From Rhynchonema sp. JSB1_4 (lineage: Eukaryota > Nematoda > Chromadorea > Monhysterida > Xyalidae), in contig JASAMV010009212.1 in the NCBI GenBank assembly GCA_030248065.1, positions 62,001 to 126,000 of the forward strand: DNA of 64,000 bases. Direction: 5' to 3'. The notes under the pieces were generated by a model. That model was given only the letters and a program-made list of their open reading frames with translations, had not been told where the DNA came from and did no database searches. Within the stretch, counting starts at the first letter, position 1, and every line of letters starts with the position of its first letter. Position numbers and translations under genes: made by a program. This document shows, piece after piece, positions 46,801 through 57,300 of this stretch.

Positions 46801-48804
46801 TCAGACGAAACAGCAGTAAGTGAAGTGCTTGATGAAAAAGTGCTGTGTAATGGTAGCGCGGTGTGAGGTGTAGTGCCATAAAATTCGTGACCGGTGTATT
46901 ATGTTGCAGTGTGAATAAATGACACTTCGTTCCATAAGTTGTTACCCGTTGCCGTGTTAAACGCCCTAACCCCCCTAATCCTATTCAATTGAAGCTCAAA
47001 TGGGCCCAAACAGCTTGCTGTCACCTTCCGCCTAAAATTTATGTGGCCTTTCTGTATCCCCTGGTGTGCGTGTGCGGTTCTGTTGAGTTGCAGTGTGATG
47101 TTTCAGATTCACCTTGGCAAATCAGGCACACATTTTGTGACCACCTCGTCCGACCACGGCGCAGTGACCAGCCTAGCTTATGCATCGGTCTTTGCCGATC
47201 AGGCAACATCTGGTGACAATCGCCACACAAAACAACAAATGTTTCACCGTCCGATTATCACGCCAACAGCGTTTGTGCGTCAAGCGACTGAGGTTTGAAA
47301 CATCGACTAACATGTTGTGTTCGTGGCTCTTTGTTTTTTGCAGTGCATGTACTGTATGTATATTTTGCTAACCGATCGGCCATATCAACCCATGACGCAA
47401 TGTCTAAGAGATGCTTTTGTGTATCCCGTAATTGTATTCAGTTGCCGTAACTTTGTGCAATTGCTGTAGTAATACATGGCTGTGATCAATGTAGACTCTG
47501 CGGGTATCGGTAGTATACAGTACTTTCGATCAGAGTAGCAAAGCAAGGACTACTTCGACGTAGTAAGTTCTTCAGACTTGACCTACATCAATAATTTTCA
47601 AATTTCAGCCGCCCGATTCTCACAAACAGGCTCATTATCGTCATTATACTAACGATGAGATGGTAAGTGTTCTAATACTGAGAAAGAATAAAAATTATGA
47701 GCTTCCGTTGTAATGTTTCAAAATCACAACCCCACATAATGTTTCAGTTGCATCTGATCGCACTGAATGAGCCTTACACCGGTGACATGCGTGGAGTGAG
47801 GGGTGCTGACTTTGCCTGCTACCATCAGGCCAGGGCCGCTGGCTATACAACGACTTTTAGGTTTAGTGATTTATTATTATCAAATTAAAAATGAAAAAGT
47901 TTGAAAAAATTCGTTCCTAGCGATTATATACATAACCTGGCCACTGCCGAGCAGTGTTATCATATGACTGACTAATAACGCAGACAACTTGATGAAAAAC
48001 AAGCTCGCTGATGTTTCAGAGCGTTCCTCTCGTCGCAAGTGCAGGACGCTGAAAAGATCGTGCATTTCGCTGACCGGGACACCCCGGTGGCTAACGGCAA
48101 GGGGCAATTGTTGTTTGATTCGTGGAAACGACTGTTCTCTGACTCACGAATCAGGGACAACACTCCCATCTATTCGTTCAATAATAGGGATGTGATGAAC
48201 GACCCTGTGTGGTTAGTTTGTGATGTTTCAGAATGATTGGTACATTTCACGCATTATTCATCACATCGAGCTCGGGCCATGATTGGTTTAGCTCACTGTC
48301 CACATTTGGGTGGAGGTGCACTGTATTGTTCGAAAATTTGAGCAAGGAATCGTCAAGCCGCTCAGTTGCGTGCGTGCAACACTGGATAGTAGAGCAGATA
48401 ATGAGCCGACAACGCACGCGCTCAAGGATGATATCTTAGACATTGTACAATTCAATGATGATGTTTCACTGCATGATGTTTCACTTTTACCGGAAACTGA
48501 AGATCAGTTGTTTTACCCTTCCCCAATCAGGCCGGACAAGTTCGTTTGGCACGGTACAGAGAAGAGCGGCACGAGAGCCGAAGGACGTTATTGTGATGCG
48601 TGGAGGTATGCGCCTGCTGGCGGATGTTTCACAAATCTGTAATTTTATAACTTTGAAAAATTTTTATTTTACGCGAATGTTTCCAGAACAAGCAAGCCGA
48701 CAGCAAGGGGCAAAGCATCAGCACTCGACAAAGGCCTGCTGCTAGATCAGTCTGACTTCGACTGCAGTCGCAAATTCGTCGTGTTGTGCGTAGAGGTTAG
48801 CTGA
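34757..48804 (+). CDS. COL18A1: Multiplexin: collagen type XV/XVIII alpha chain with endostatin
   Basis: Basement-membrane heparan-sulphate-type collagen (COL15A1/COL18A1, cle-1, Mp family). Exons: 34757-34895, 37633-38093, 38441-38530, 42063-42131, 42243-42272, 42379-42430, 42561-42620, 42974-43315, 43958-44022, 44102-44170, 44265-44441, 44923-45057, 45239-45283, 45637-45822, 45888-46016, 46112-46150, 46798-46815, 47107-47292, 47609-47662, 47748-47860, 48020-48211, 48531-48605, 48687-48804. Order: signal peptide ([20 protein letters not shown]), TSPN/laminin-G-like domain, Pro-rich hinge, short Gly-X-Y blocks, trimerisation domain, His-bearing hinge, endostatin, TGA. Phases agree throughout. 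The collagenous part totals only some 100 residues, far shorter than in vertebrates. Signal-peptide exon to TSPN exon is a 2.7-kb intron joined by phase 1; it is inferred but fits well. Confidence 0.95.
35310..35580. repeat. Dispersed repeat, second copy of the hAT-like element
   Basis: 35360-35530 closely matches 62675-62845 (shared cores TATCAAGGGTGTTTACGT and CGGTGCGATCCAACAGTCT). The copy ends with CCAACCCTG at 35572-35580, the same terminus as the 62.6-kb element. Its left end is not clear. Lies in the first intron of multiplexin. Confidence 0.6.
37633..38530 (+). CDS. COL18A1: Multiplexin TSPN / laminin-G-like domain exons
   Basis: Exons 37633-38093 and 38441-38530. The sequence follows the thrombospondin-N-like domain of collagens [74 protein letters not shown]. 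It continues to [14 protein letters not shown] and closes in exon 42063-42131 with [19 protein letters not shown]. The domain mediates matrix interactions in the family. Confidence 0.93.
41524..42018 (+). CDS. Possible alternative first exon of multiplexin (signal peptide plus His-rich linker)
   Basis: A 165-codon frame starts at 41524 with a leader ([13 protein letters not shown]..., core [15 protein letters not shown]), followed by acidic and basic linker and a His-rich motif ([14 protein letters not shown]). It ends at donor TAT|GTGAGT in phase 0, the same phase as the downstream exon 42063, after a 44-bp intron. An upstream acceptor (TTTTAG at 41514-41519) would be out of phase with the preceding TSPN exon, so I infer an internal promoter giving a shorter isoform that lacks most of TSPN. 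This parallels the multiple promoters known for cle-1 and COL18A1. It could alternatively be a separate small gene. Confidence 0.5.
43958..45822 (+). CDS. COL18A1: Multiplexin interrupted collagen triple-helix exons
   Basis: Six exons carry short Gly-X-Y runs: 43958-44022 ([16 protein letters not shown]), 44102-44170 ([16 protein letters not shown]), 44265-44441 ([19 protein letters not shown]), 44923-45057, 45239-45283 and 45637-45822. They are separated by non-collagen inserts such as [16 protein letters not shown] and Gly/Ser-rich SSGGSGRG. The [14 protein letters not shown] segments could carry glycosaminoglycan (Ser-Gly sites), as in vertebrate homologues; that is inference. Confidence 0.93.
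44498..44721. mobile_element. Foldback (long terminal inverted repeat) element in a collagen intron
   Basis: The left arm begins GGGTGATATTTTCGAAACGG and the right arm ends with its complement. The match continues inward through GTCAGTTGGG and TAAAGGTCGGTGTAAAG, so nearly the whole 224 bp is self-complementary around a small loop. ATT flanks both ends, a possible 3-bp target duplication. No coding capacity. Confidence 0.65.
45888..46016 (+). CDS. COL18A1: Multiplexin NC1 trimerisation domain exon
   Basis: Encodes [20 protein letters not shown] then [14 protein letters not shown], matching the compact trimerisation domain that precedes the hinge and endostatin in collagens XV and XVIII. It is followed by small hinge exons 46112-46150 and 46798-46815 (only 18 bp). 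Confidence 0.85.
47609..48804 (+). CDS. COL18A1: Endostatin domain of multiplexin
   Basis: Exons 47609-47662, 47748-47860, 48020-48211, 48531-48605 and 48687-48804 encode a complete endostatin: a His cluster before the fold (HKQAHYRHY, cf. the zinc site), [105 protein letters not shown] and stop. The four cysteines expected for the two disulphides are present. In animals this C-terminal fragment can be released by proteolysis and affects cell migration. Confidence 0.96.
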
Positions 48805-51345
48805 TGTTTCACGAGATGTATGCAAGAAAGATATTTTTAAATTAATCTGAATGTTTCATATGATTGGTTTCTCTTAATTCTTCTAAAGGATCGCTCTGCA
48901 AAATTCTACGGTAGTGTGTGCTTTCATGGCATGAACTTTGGAACGTGATACATACACGTAGAGAAAGAACCCATCCTTTGATTGAAAAATTGTGACGTCA
49001 AATCCCCCTCTTCACCGCAAAATCACCGACACCCAGCATGGTTTCCCATTATTATTATTAGATCGGTTCAAATAATGAGAGAAAGGTAAAATATGAATTT
49101 AGTCCTGTGCAGTCAAATTTTTATGCACGATATCCAAAACCAGCTTATGTATATTCGGGCTTTATTAGAACATATATTTTTTCACATTTCATTGTTCTAA
49201 GAACCGCATGCTTCCTTTTGATTTTACCGTCTTTATTCACTTTTGGGCGCACTTGCTTTACCGCGAATCGCACGCTTAGAAATGTGCAAAAGTTATCTTT
49301 TTTCAGAATATGAGCCGTAAAAACGTGCAGATGCGTCTCGGCAAGAAACGCTCGTGGGACAGGAAAAAAGGACAGAATTCACCATTTGATGGCTGAATGA
49401 GATTACAAAATTGTCTTGTGGCCGTATTTTCAGTAAGAGTAACATCCATTGTTGTTTCAGATATAAAAATGCCGAAAATACGGTGTTGCCAGATGATTAA
49501 ACTTGTTGTTGACCACTAAATTATTGCCAAAAATGCCATTTTTCGAGTCATTATTATTATTATTGTTTTTTGACACTCTCAAGTTTCTTTCGTTTTTCTT
49601 TCCAATTTCGTAGAATGTTACTGAAAATTGTTTCTCTTGCGGGTTCGTGCTCCCGTGTTCACCGTCGTTTTCTCCGTTCATTTTGTTCACTGTGTCCGAT
49701 GGATGACACAAATTGTGCACTTTTCAGCGCATCAATGTGCACATTTTTGCACACAGAAAAGTGCACGGCTTGCTGCTGTTGGTCTCACAGATATTATGCA
49801 TTCCATTTTTATTTATGCATTTACATTTGTTATCCTTATCTGACATGAAGTTTCTGTTTAAGCAGCCTTGCTCTGTTTTATAGAAGTCTCTATGTTTTGT
49901 AAAAAAAATCAATATTTTCCGGCAAGAGAACAGAGAAAATTTTTCCTTCATTCAGTTCAAGTTTTGTGATTATTTGTACAAATAGCCATTGATCGCATAA
50001 GATTCTTCAAAAAAATGGATACAGAATACCTGTGATTTTCATTAAATCTTGATGTCATTATTAAGATGATTTTAACATCTGTTTCAAGTTCTCATCTCTG
50101 CTGTATGCTATTTTTGTGGCATTATTTGTATAATTATTTGTGTAAAATCCGTGCTGCGTTTGTTCGGTCTCTACTCATTTATTCAGCTCTAAGTCTTCTC
50201 ATGTGCAAATTTTGAAAAACATCATTTGCCTGCCAACATACACAGAATGTTTAGTTCGGGATGCCATTCGCTGTAAGAATGTTAATTTTCATGCTGTTGA
50301 ACAAATAGTTTAGTCGTTGTTTTTGTGTATTCTCGCTTGTGTCATGTTGCGTTGCACACTGCTTCACTACCAATTACTTTTCGTCTAATTTGAGTGAGAA
50401 CTTTTGTTCATTTACATGATGCGTACTTTTTTAAATGATACCTTGTCGAAACAGATTCACTTTAACGTCATCTTCGTGTGAAAAAAATGAAACGTACATA
50501 TAAAAGCAAATAATTCGCGGAAACGTTTTGAAATGAAGGAGGAGTCTTTGAAACTGTTGTTCACACATTGCGACCCATGATAACCGACCCATGACGTGAT
50601 GACCCAAAATCTGGGAACACTGCAAGCACTGTTTCCGTTCCTGAAAGCCCCAACAGAAACCGGTGCGCAACAAATGTCTTTGAATGCGTGTAGAGAGGGA
50701 CACTGACATGCATAAAAAAAGTCCGGCTCAAAATCAATATGCACCGAAAGATCAGCTTGTTTGCGCAGGCATCAAGAAGCACGCATGTAAAGCTACCAAA
50801 AAAACGCACAGATGAATGTCAGGTAGTACCTATATGCCCATGAGGACAATAGTTTCTGTCAATATCAAACGACCAATGCACATTGCGCTCAAAGCTGCAC
50901 ATTACGGTTCCAGTATGCCGTCTGGGTTCTGTGGTGCAAACCACACTTGACAAAAGTATTGCGCCCAGGACAGGGATAAAAAAGGAGAGCAATAATTATC
51001 CGGGCACTTCGAAACCCAATAGCAGGCGCACGACATGTCCTGACGCCACTACCGGTTGCTAGCTGCACTCGTATGTTATGGTCAGTCACTTGGTTACCGA
51101 CATGCGGATTGCGGGCAGCACACGCTTTGAATCGGCCTGTGCCTTTGTGTTTTGGCTTATGGCAAGCTTTTGCATATGGATACCATTTCGAGGACATGAA
51201 CATGATCTTCCAAAGACTTCAAGCTTTCAATAACAAATAATTTCAGCCTTCTACCGCCAAACGACTGGGCTCAAATCGCACATTGCTCAGCTCTTTTAAT
51301 CGTAGTTCTGTTAATTTGTTCTGAGCGACTGAGCGGAACAGCGAA
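48805..51345. other. Intergenic region between multiplexin and CCP gene
   Basis: About 2.5 kb, AT-rich. Contains the 3' UTR of multiplexin (no AATAAA found close by) and the CCP gene promoter. I see no gene, RNA or mobile element in it. Confidence 0.4.
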
Positions 51346-54300
51346 ATGTCAGTTTGTTGGCTGACCGGGCTTGTTGCCGTGCTGGTCGTGGTGGTGGACG
51401 GTCAACCGAATTGCACGCTGCCGCAAGGCACCGACTTTTTCGACTCCAGTGCTACCGTAATCATCAGCGGCACATCGAACGCCGGCAAGATCGAACAAGG
51501 CGGCGTGTTGAATGCGACCTGTATGACCAACTATGCCTTTGCGCACGATCCCCCAGCTGAATGGGTCACGTTGACGTGCACCAGCCATGAGACCTACGAC
51601 ATCACCGCTACTTGCAATTCAAGTAAACTTGCAATTCATAATTTTGAGAAATCTCTTACTATATCCACTATATCCGTATTTCATGTGTTTGCAGCCTGTG
51701 CCTTCACTCTGTCCGACCCAGTCGGAACCAATGTGACGGCAACGTCACCCTCTGACCCCACGACCAGATACACTGGACGGTACATTCAGGGAACGGTAGT
51801 AACGTTTTCGTGTCTGAATGGACGCATACCAAATGGCACCGAACCAATGATAAGGACTTGCACGGGAATGGACACTTGGGATACAGACGATCAACCAACT
51901 TGTTATGAAGGTGATGCCGAAGGTTGTTGGCATCAAGGGATGTCATTGATAGGGTTATATGCATGATGATGTTTCAGTGTGCCTTGCGAGCAACATCTTG
52001 TTCGGAGCCAACACGAATAGCACAACAGCAACATACACGTTCGAGTCATGGGAGACGGGCAAGATCCATGATGGCGGCGATGTGACATACAGCTGCAGCG
52101 ATACTTATTTTTTGACATCTAATTTGACTAGCGTAGTACAAGGGCAAAACTGTCTGGTAAACATGTCTTGGGATGGCGGAGAAGATTGTGTGCAAGGTAC
52201 GTGATATCTTTGGGTGCAGAATCTAAGACATATGTATCTTTTTATGTCAAACACTGCCGCATCGTTAACAAGCGGTCATAATTAATTGTACATGTATGCT
52301 ACAGCGTGCACACATCCACTTCCAACGGCCTTTTTCGACACGTCTGCGACTGCAGTCGTCAGTGGAGTGTCCAACAACAACAAGATCGAACAGACTGGTA
52401 TTCTGAATACAACATGTACGACCAACTACGCCTTTGCGCACGATCCACCGGCCGATTGGGCAGCGTTGACCTGCACCGGACATGAAACTTACAACATCGC
52501 TGCTACATGCAATCCGAGTGAGCTGGCATTTCACAGATTTATATTTACAGTGTTTCACAAAATTACGGGCTTACAACCCATCGTTTTTTGCAGCCTGCGC
52601 CTTCACTTTGTCCGACCCAGTCAGAACCAATGTAACGGCAACGTCACCCGCTGACCCCACGACCAGATACACCGCACGGTACATTCAGGGAACGGTAGTA
52701 ACGTTTTCGTGTCTGAATGGACGCATACCAAATGGCACCGAACCAATGATAAGGACTTGCACGGGAATGGACACTTGGGATACAGACGATCAACCAACTT
52801 GTTATGAAGGTGATGCCGAAGGTTGTTGGCATCAAGGGATGTCATTGATAGGGTTATATGCATGATGATGTTTCAGTGTGCCTTGCGAGCAACATCTTGT
52901 TCGGAGCCAACACGAATAGCACAACAGCAACATACACGTTCGAGTCATGGGAGACGGGCAAGATCCATGATGGCGGCGATGTGACATACAGCTGCAGCGA
53001 TACTTATTTTTTGAAATCTAATTTGACTAGCGTAGCACAAGGGCAAAACTGTCTGGTAAACATGTCTTGGGATGGCGGAGAAGATTGTGTGCAAGGTACG
53101 TGATATCTTTGGGTGCAGAATCTAAGACATATGTATCTTTTTATGTCAAACACTGCCACATCGTTAACAAGCGGTCATAATTAATTGTACATGTATGTTA
53201 CAGCGTGCACACATCCACTTCCAACGGCCTTTTTCGACACGTCTGCGACTGCAGTCGTCAGTGGAGTGTCCAACAACAACAAGATCGAACAGACTGGTAT
53301 TCTGAATACAACATGTACGACCAACTACGCCTTTGCGCACGATCCACCGGCCGATTGGGCAGCGTTGACCTGCACCGGACATGAAACTTACAACATCGCT
53401 GCTACATGCAATCCGAGTGAGCTGGCATTTCACAGATTTATATTTACAGTGTTTCACAAAATTAAGGGCTTACAACCCATCGTTTTTTGCAGCCTGCGCC
53501 TTCACTTTGTCCGACCCAGTCAGAACCAATGTAACGGCAACGTCACCCGCTGACCCCACGACCAGATACACCGCACGGTACATTCAGGGAACGGTAGTAA
53601 CGTTTTCGTGTCTGAATGGACGCATACCAAATGGCACCGAACCAATGATAAGGACTTGCACGGGAATGGACACTTGGGATACAGACGATCAACCAACTTG
53701 TTATGAAGGTGATGCCGAAGGTTGTTGGCATCAAGGCATGTCATTGATCGGGCTATATGCATGATGATGTTTCAGTGTGCCTTGCAAGCAACATCTTGTT
53801 TGGAGCCAACACGAATAGCACAACAGCAACATACACGTTCGAGTCATGGGAGACGGGCAAGATCCATGATGGCGGCGATGTGACATACAGCTGCAGCGAT
53901 ACTTATTTTCTGAAATCTAATTTGACTAACGCAGTACAAGGGCAAAACTGTCTGGTAAACATGACTTGGGATGGCGGAGAAGATTGTGTGCAAGGTACGT
54001 GGTATCTTTGGGTGCAGAATCTAAAGGTCGGTTTATACTCTGACTGCATGGCAGTAGCAGTCAAAAATTTGTGACTGCCCGTTCGGTCTGCTCATTAAGA
54101 GCAGGAACCGTAGACGGCAGGCAGTGGTCAATGGACGGAGTGGAACAGGCAATCACTACAAGCAATCACTGCCTTGCCGGCCACTTCTGCGTTGCAGTGA
54201 CTGCTCCGGATTTTGACTTCTACTTCACGGAAGTCAGAAGTATAAATCGACCTTAAGACATACATATGTATCTTTTTATGTCAAACACTGCCACATCGTT

Positions 54301-57300
54301 AAAGCGTGCACACATCCACTTCCAACGGCCTTTTTCGACACGTCTGCGACTGCAGTCGTCAGTGGAGTGTCCAACAACAACAAGATCGAACAGACTGGTA
54401 TTCTGAATACAACATGTACGACCAACTACGCCTTTGCGCACGATCCACCGGCCGATTGGGCAGCGTTGACCTGCACCGGACATGAAACTTACAACATCGC
54501 TGCTACATGCAATCCGAGTGAGCTGGCATATTTCACAGATTTTCATTTACAGTGTTTCACAAAATTACGGGCTTACAACCCATCGTTTTTTGCAGCCTGC
54601 GCCTTCACTCTGTCCGACCCAGTCAGAACCAATGTGACGGCAACGTCACCCGCTGACCCCACGACCAGATACACTGGACGGTACATTCAGGGAACGGTAG
54701 TAACGTTTTCGTGTCTGAATGGACGCATACCAAATGGCACCGAACCAATGACACGGACTTGCACGGGAATGGACACTTGGGATACAGACGATCAACCAAC
54801 TTGTTATGAAGGTTATGCCGAAGGTTGTTGGCATCAAGGGATGTCATTGATCAGGCTATATGCATGATGATGTTTCAGTGTGCCTTGCGAGCAACATCTT
54901 GTTTGGAGCCAACACGAATAGCACAACAGCAACATACACGTTCGAGTCATGGGAGACGGGCAAGATCCATGATGGCGGCCATGTGACATACAGCTGCAAC
55001 GACACGTATTTCCTCAAGAGCAACCTGTCTGTCACCACCCAGACACAGACGTGTCATGCCAACATGACGTGGTCAGGCGGCCAGCAGTGTGTGAAAGGTG
55101 CGATGAAAAGAACGGGGAAAGCTATCAAAAGCTTGTGTAACATCAAGGTATTGCAGCGTGCACTCTGCCATCCGGCAACAACATTGATACGAGTTCACTA
55201 GTGGTCTTCAATGGACTGGCGAACCATGGCAAGATCGAACATGGTGTCAGTGTCAACGTCACATGTCAGGCCAATTATGCGTTCGCAGCTGACCCGATGC
55301 AGGATTGGAGTACGATGACGTGCATTGACCACGAGTCATACGATGTCAATCCGATGTGCCTGCCCAGTGAGTGCTTGTTCATTTATTTTTGAAATTCGGT
55401 TTTCTTTAGATCAATTTTTTGTGGAAAACTGCAGCATGCGCGTTCACACTGACCGATGCGTCACGCACCAGTGTCACGTGGCCAGCCAATAGTTCAACGT
55501 CGGATGGTCGATACATGCAGGGCGCGGCAGCGACGTTCAGTTGTCTGGGTGAACATCGAGTGCCAGCTGACAATGAGAATATGACACGTCAATGCAATGG
55601 CATGGACACATGGGACAATGCCACACAGCCGGTCTGTCATGATGGTGAGTTGGGGTCAGTGATAATACTGACAGTTTATGATCGGTCGGTTCAAGCAGAT
55701 GTGATGCCTATCATGGAACTATATGTATAAGTTCTGATGGTTTTCTTCAGTCTGCGACACTCGAAACCTGACTTACGGCGCGAACACTGACCCAGCGACC
55801 GTGGCGTTCACTGCCAGTTTGACAACCAACAAGGTGTTGGTGAACGGTCTGGCGTCGTACGCGTGTCTGAGTGGCCATGCTGTCAATGACACCTGGCTGT
55901 CAGCGCAGAACAGGACATGCGAACGGGACAATGTCACTGGTCTGACTCAGTGGAGTGGCGGAATGGACTGTGTCAGAGGTGAGTGTAAGGTTTCAAGCAC
56001 TGTTATTGTATTTGCGTCTCGTCACATCAATATTTTGCGACTGCAGTCTGTGACGTGCTGCTACTGAACACGTGGCTGTTGTCCGCCACCACCGATGTCG
56101 CCACGTGGCGTACCGATGCACCGACCGATCCAAATGGCGCTGACGTCTATCACGTCGGCACTACCGTAACCATGAATTGCACGAATGGATACGTGCTACC
56201 CAGTGACGGGGTGTCCAACTCGCAGACAACCGTGTGTCAGGCAAATCAGACGTGGACAGACACTGTCATGTGCACCAAGGGTATGCAGGATTTTCTCTTT
56301 CTGTTCGTTTTGTAAGCACACCATCTCCGAAATCGGGCTCGTGTTGGCGTATAGTTTGGTTTTACGTGTGCAGCGTATACCACACATGCCACGAAGACAA
56401 ATGAAATCAAAAACGGAAAACAACTTCAGTCTGTCCGACGAATGGCCTGGACGCTGGCGCCGAGACCAATATGTCGACGGTGACTTTCGTCAATCAAACA
56501 TCGGGTGGACCGATTCTGCCCGGCGGATACGCCGAGTACGCGTGCAACGCCGACACGTTCGTGTTGAACGATCACGAAAACGCGACCATCAAACGACACT
56601 GTTTGACCAATGGAACTTGGCAACCGGGATATGACTGCACCATGGGTTGGTCAAAGTCTTCGTATTCGAAGTGATCTCGTTTTGAAAACCGTCAGATTTA
56701 GTCTTAAGGTGGAGTTATACTTGTCCATTTTCGGCTTGGAACAACTTCTACGCTGGTCGAAATTAGTGCTCCAACTCTATCACAAAAAATGATTGAAACA
56801 AAAATTTGTCCTCATTGTCTACAAGCCCAAAATGAACAAGTATAACTCCAGCTTTACTGGTCTTCGGCTGACGAGGCCCATCTGCCATAACAGGTGGATA
56901 CCGGAGATGAAGTCAAAGCTGTCGCATATTTGCAACAAATCGCTCATATTCGAATGTGGACTTCTTTCAGTCTGCACGCTGCCGGCCGATCCGTACACAA
57001 TTGTGACCAATTTGAGCCAACCGGCGAGCAATTATTCAATCCCGGTCGGCGCCAACATGACCGTCGCCTGCGTTTCGAACTACACGTTTGACAGTGCACC
57101 TGGACAAATGAGCCAGACACTGCGATGTGTGGACACGGAGACATGGGATCCGATGGCCACATGTGTACCAAGTAAGGGTGATGGTGTTGGTCTATTTGTT
57201 GACCCCAGCAGTTTTTTATGTTTGGTACTGTTCTGGTTAGGCTTGCAAGTAACCTTCGGCTTATTTAGCCAGGATAGCATCGCGATAATCCTCTTGTGTT

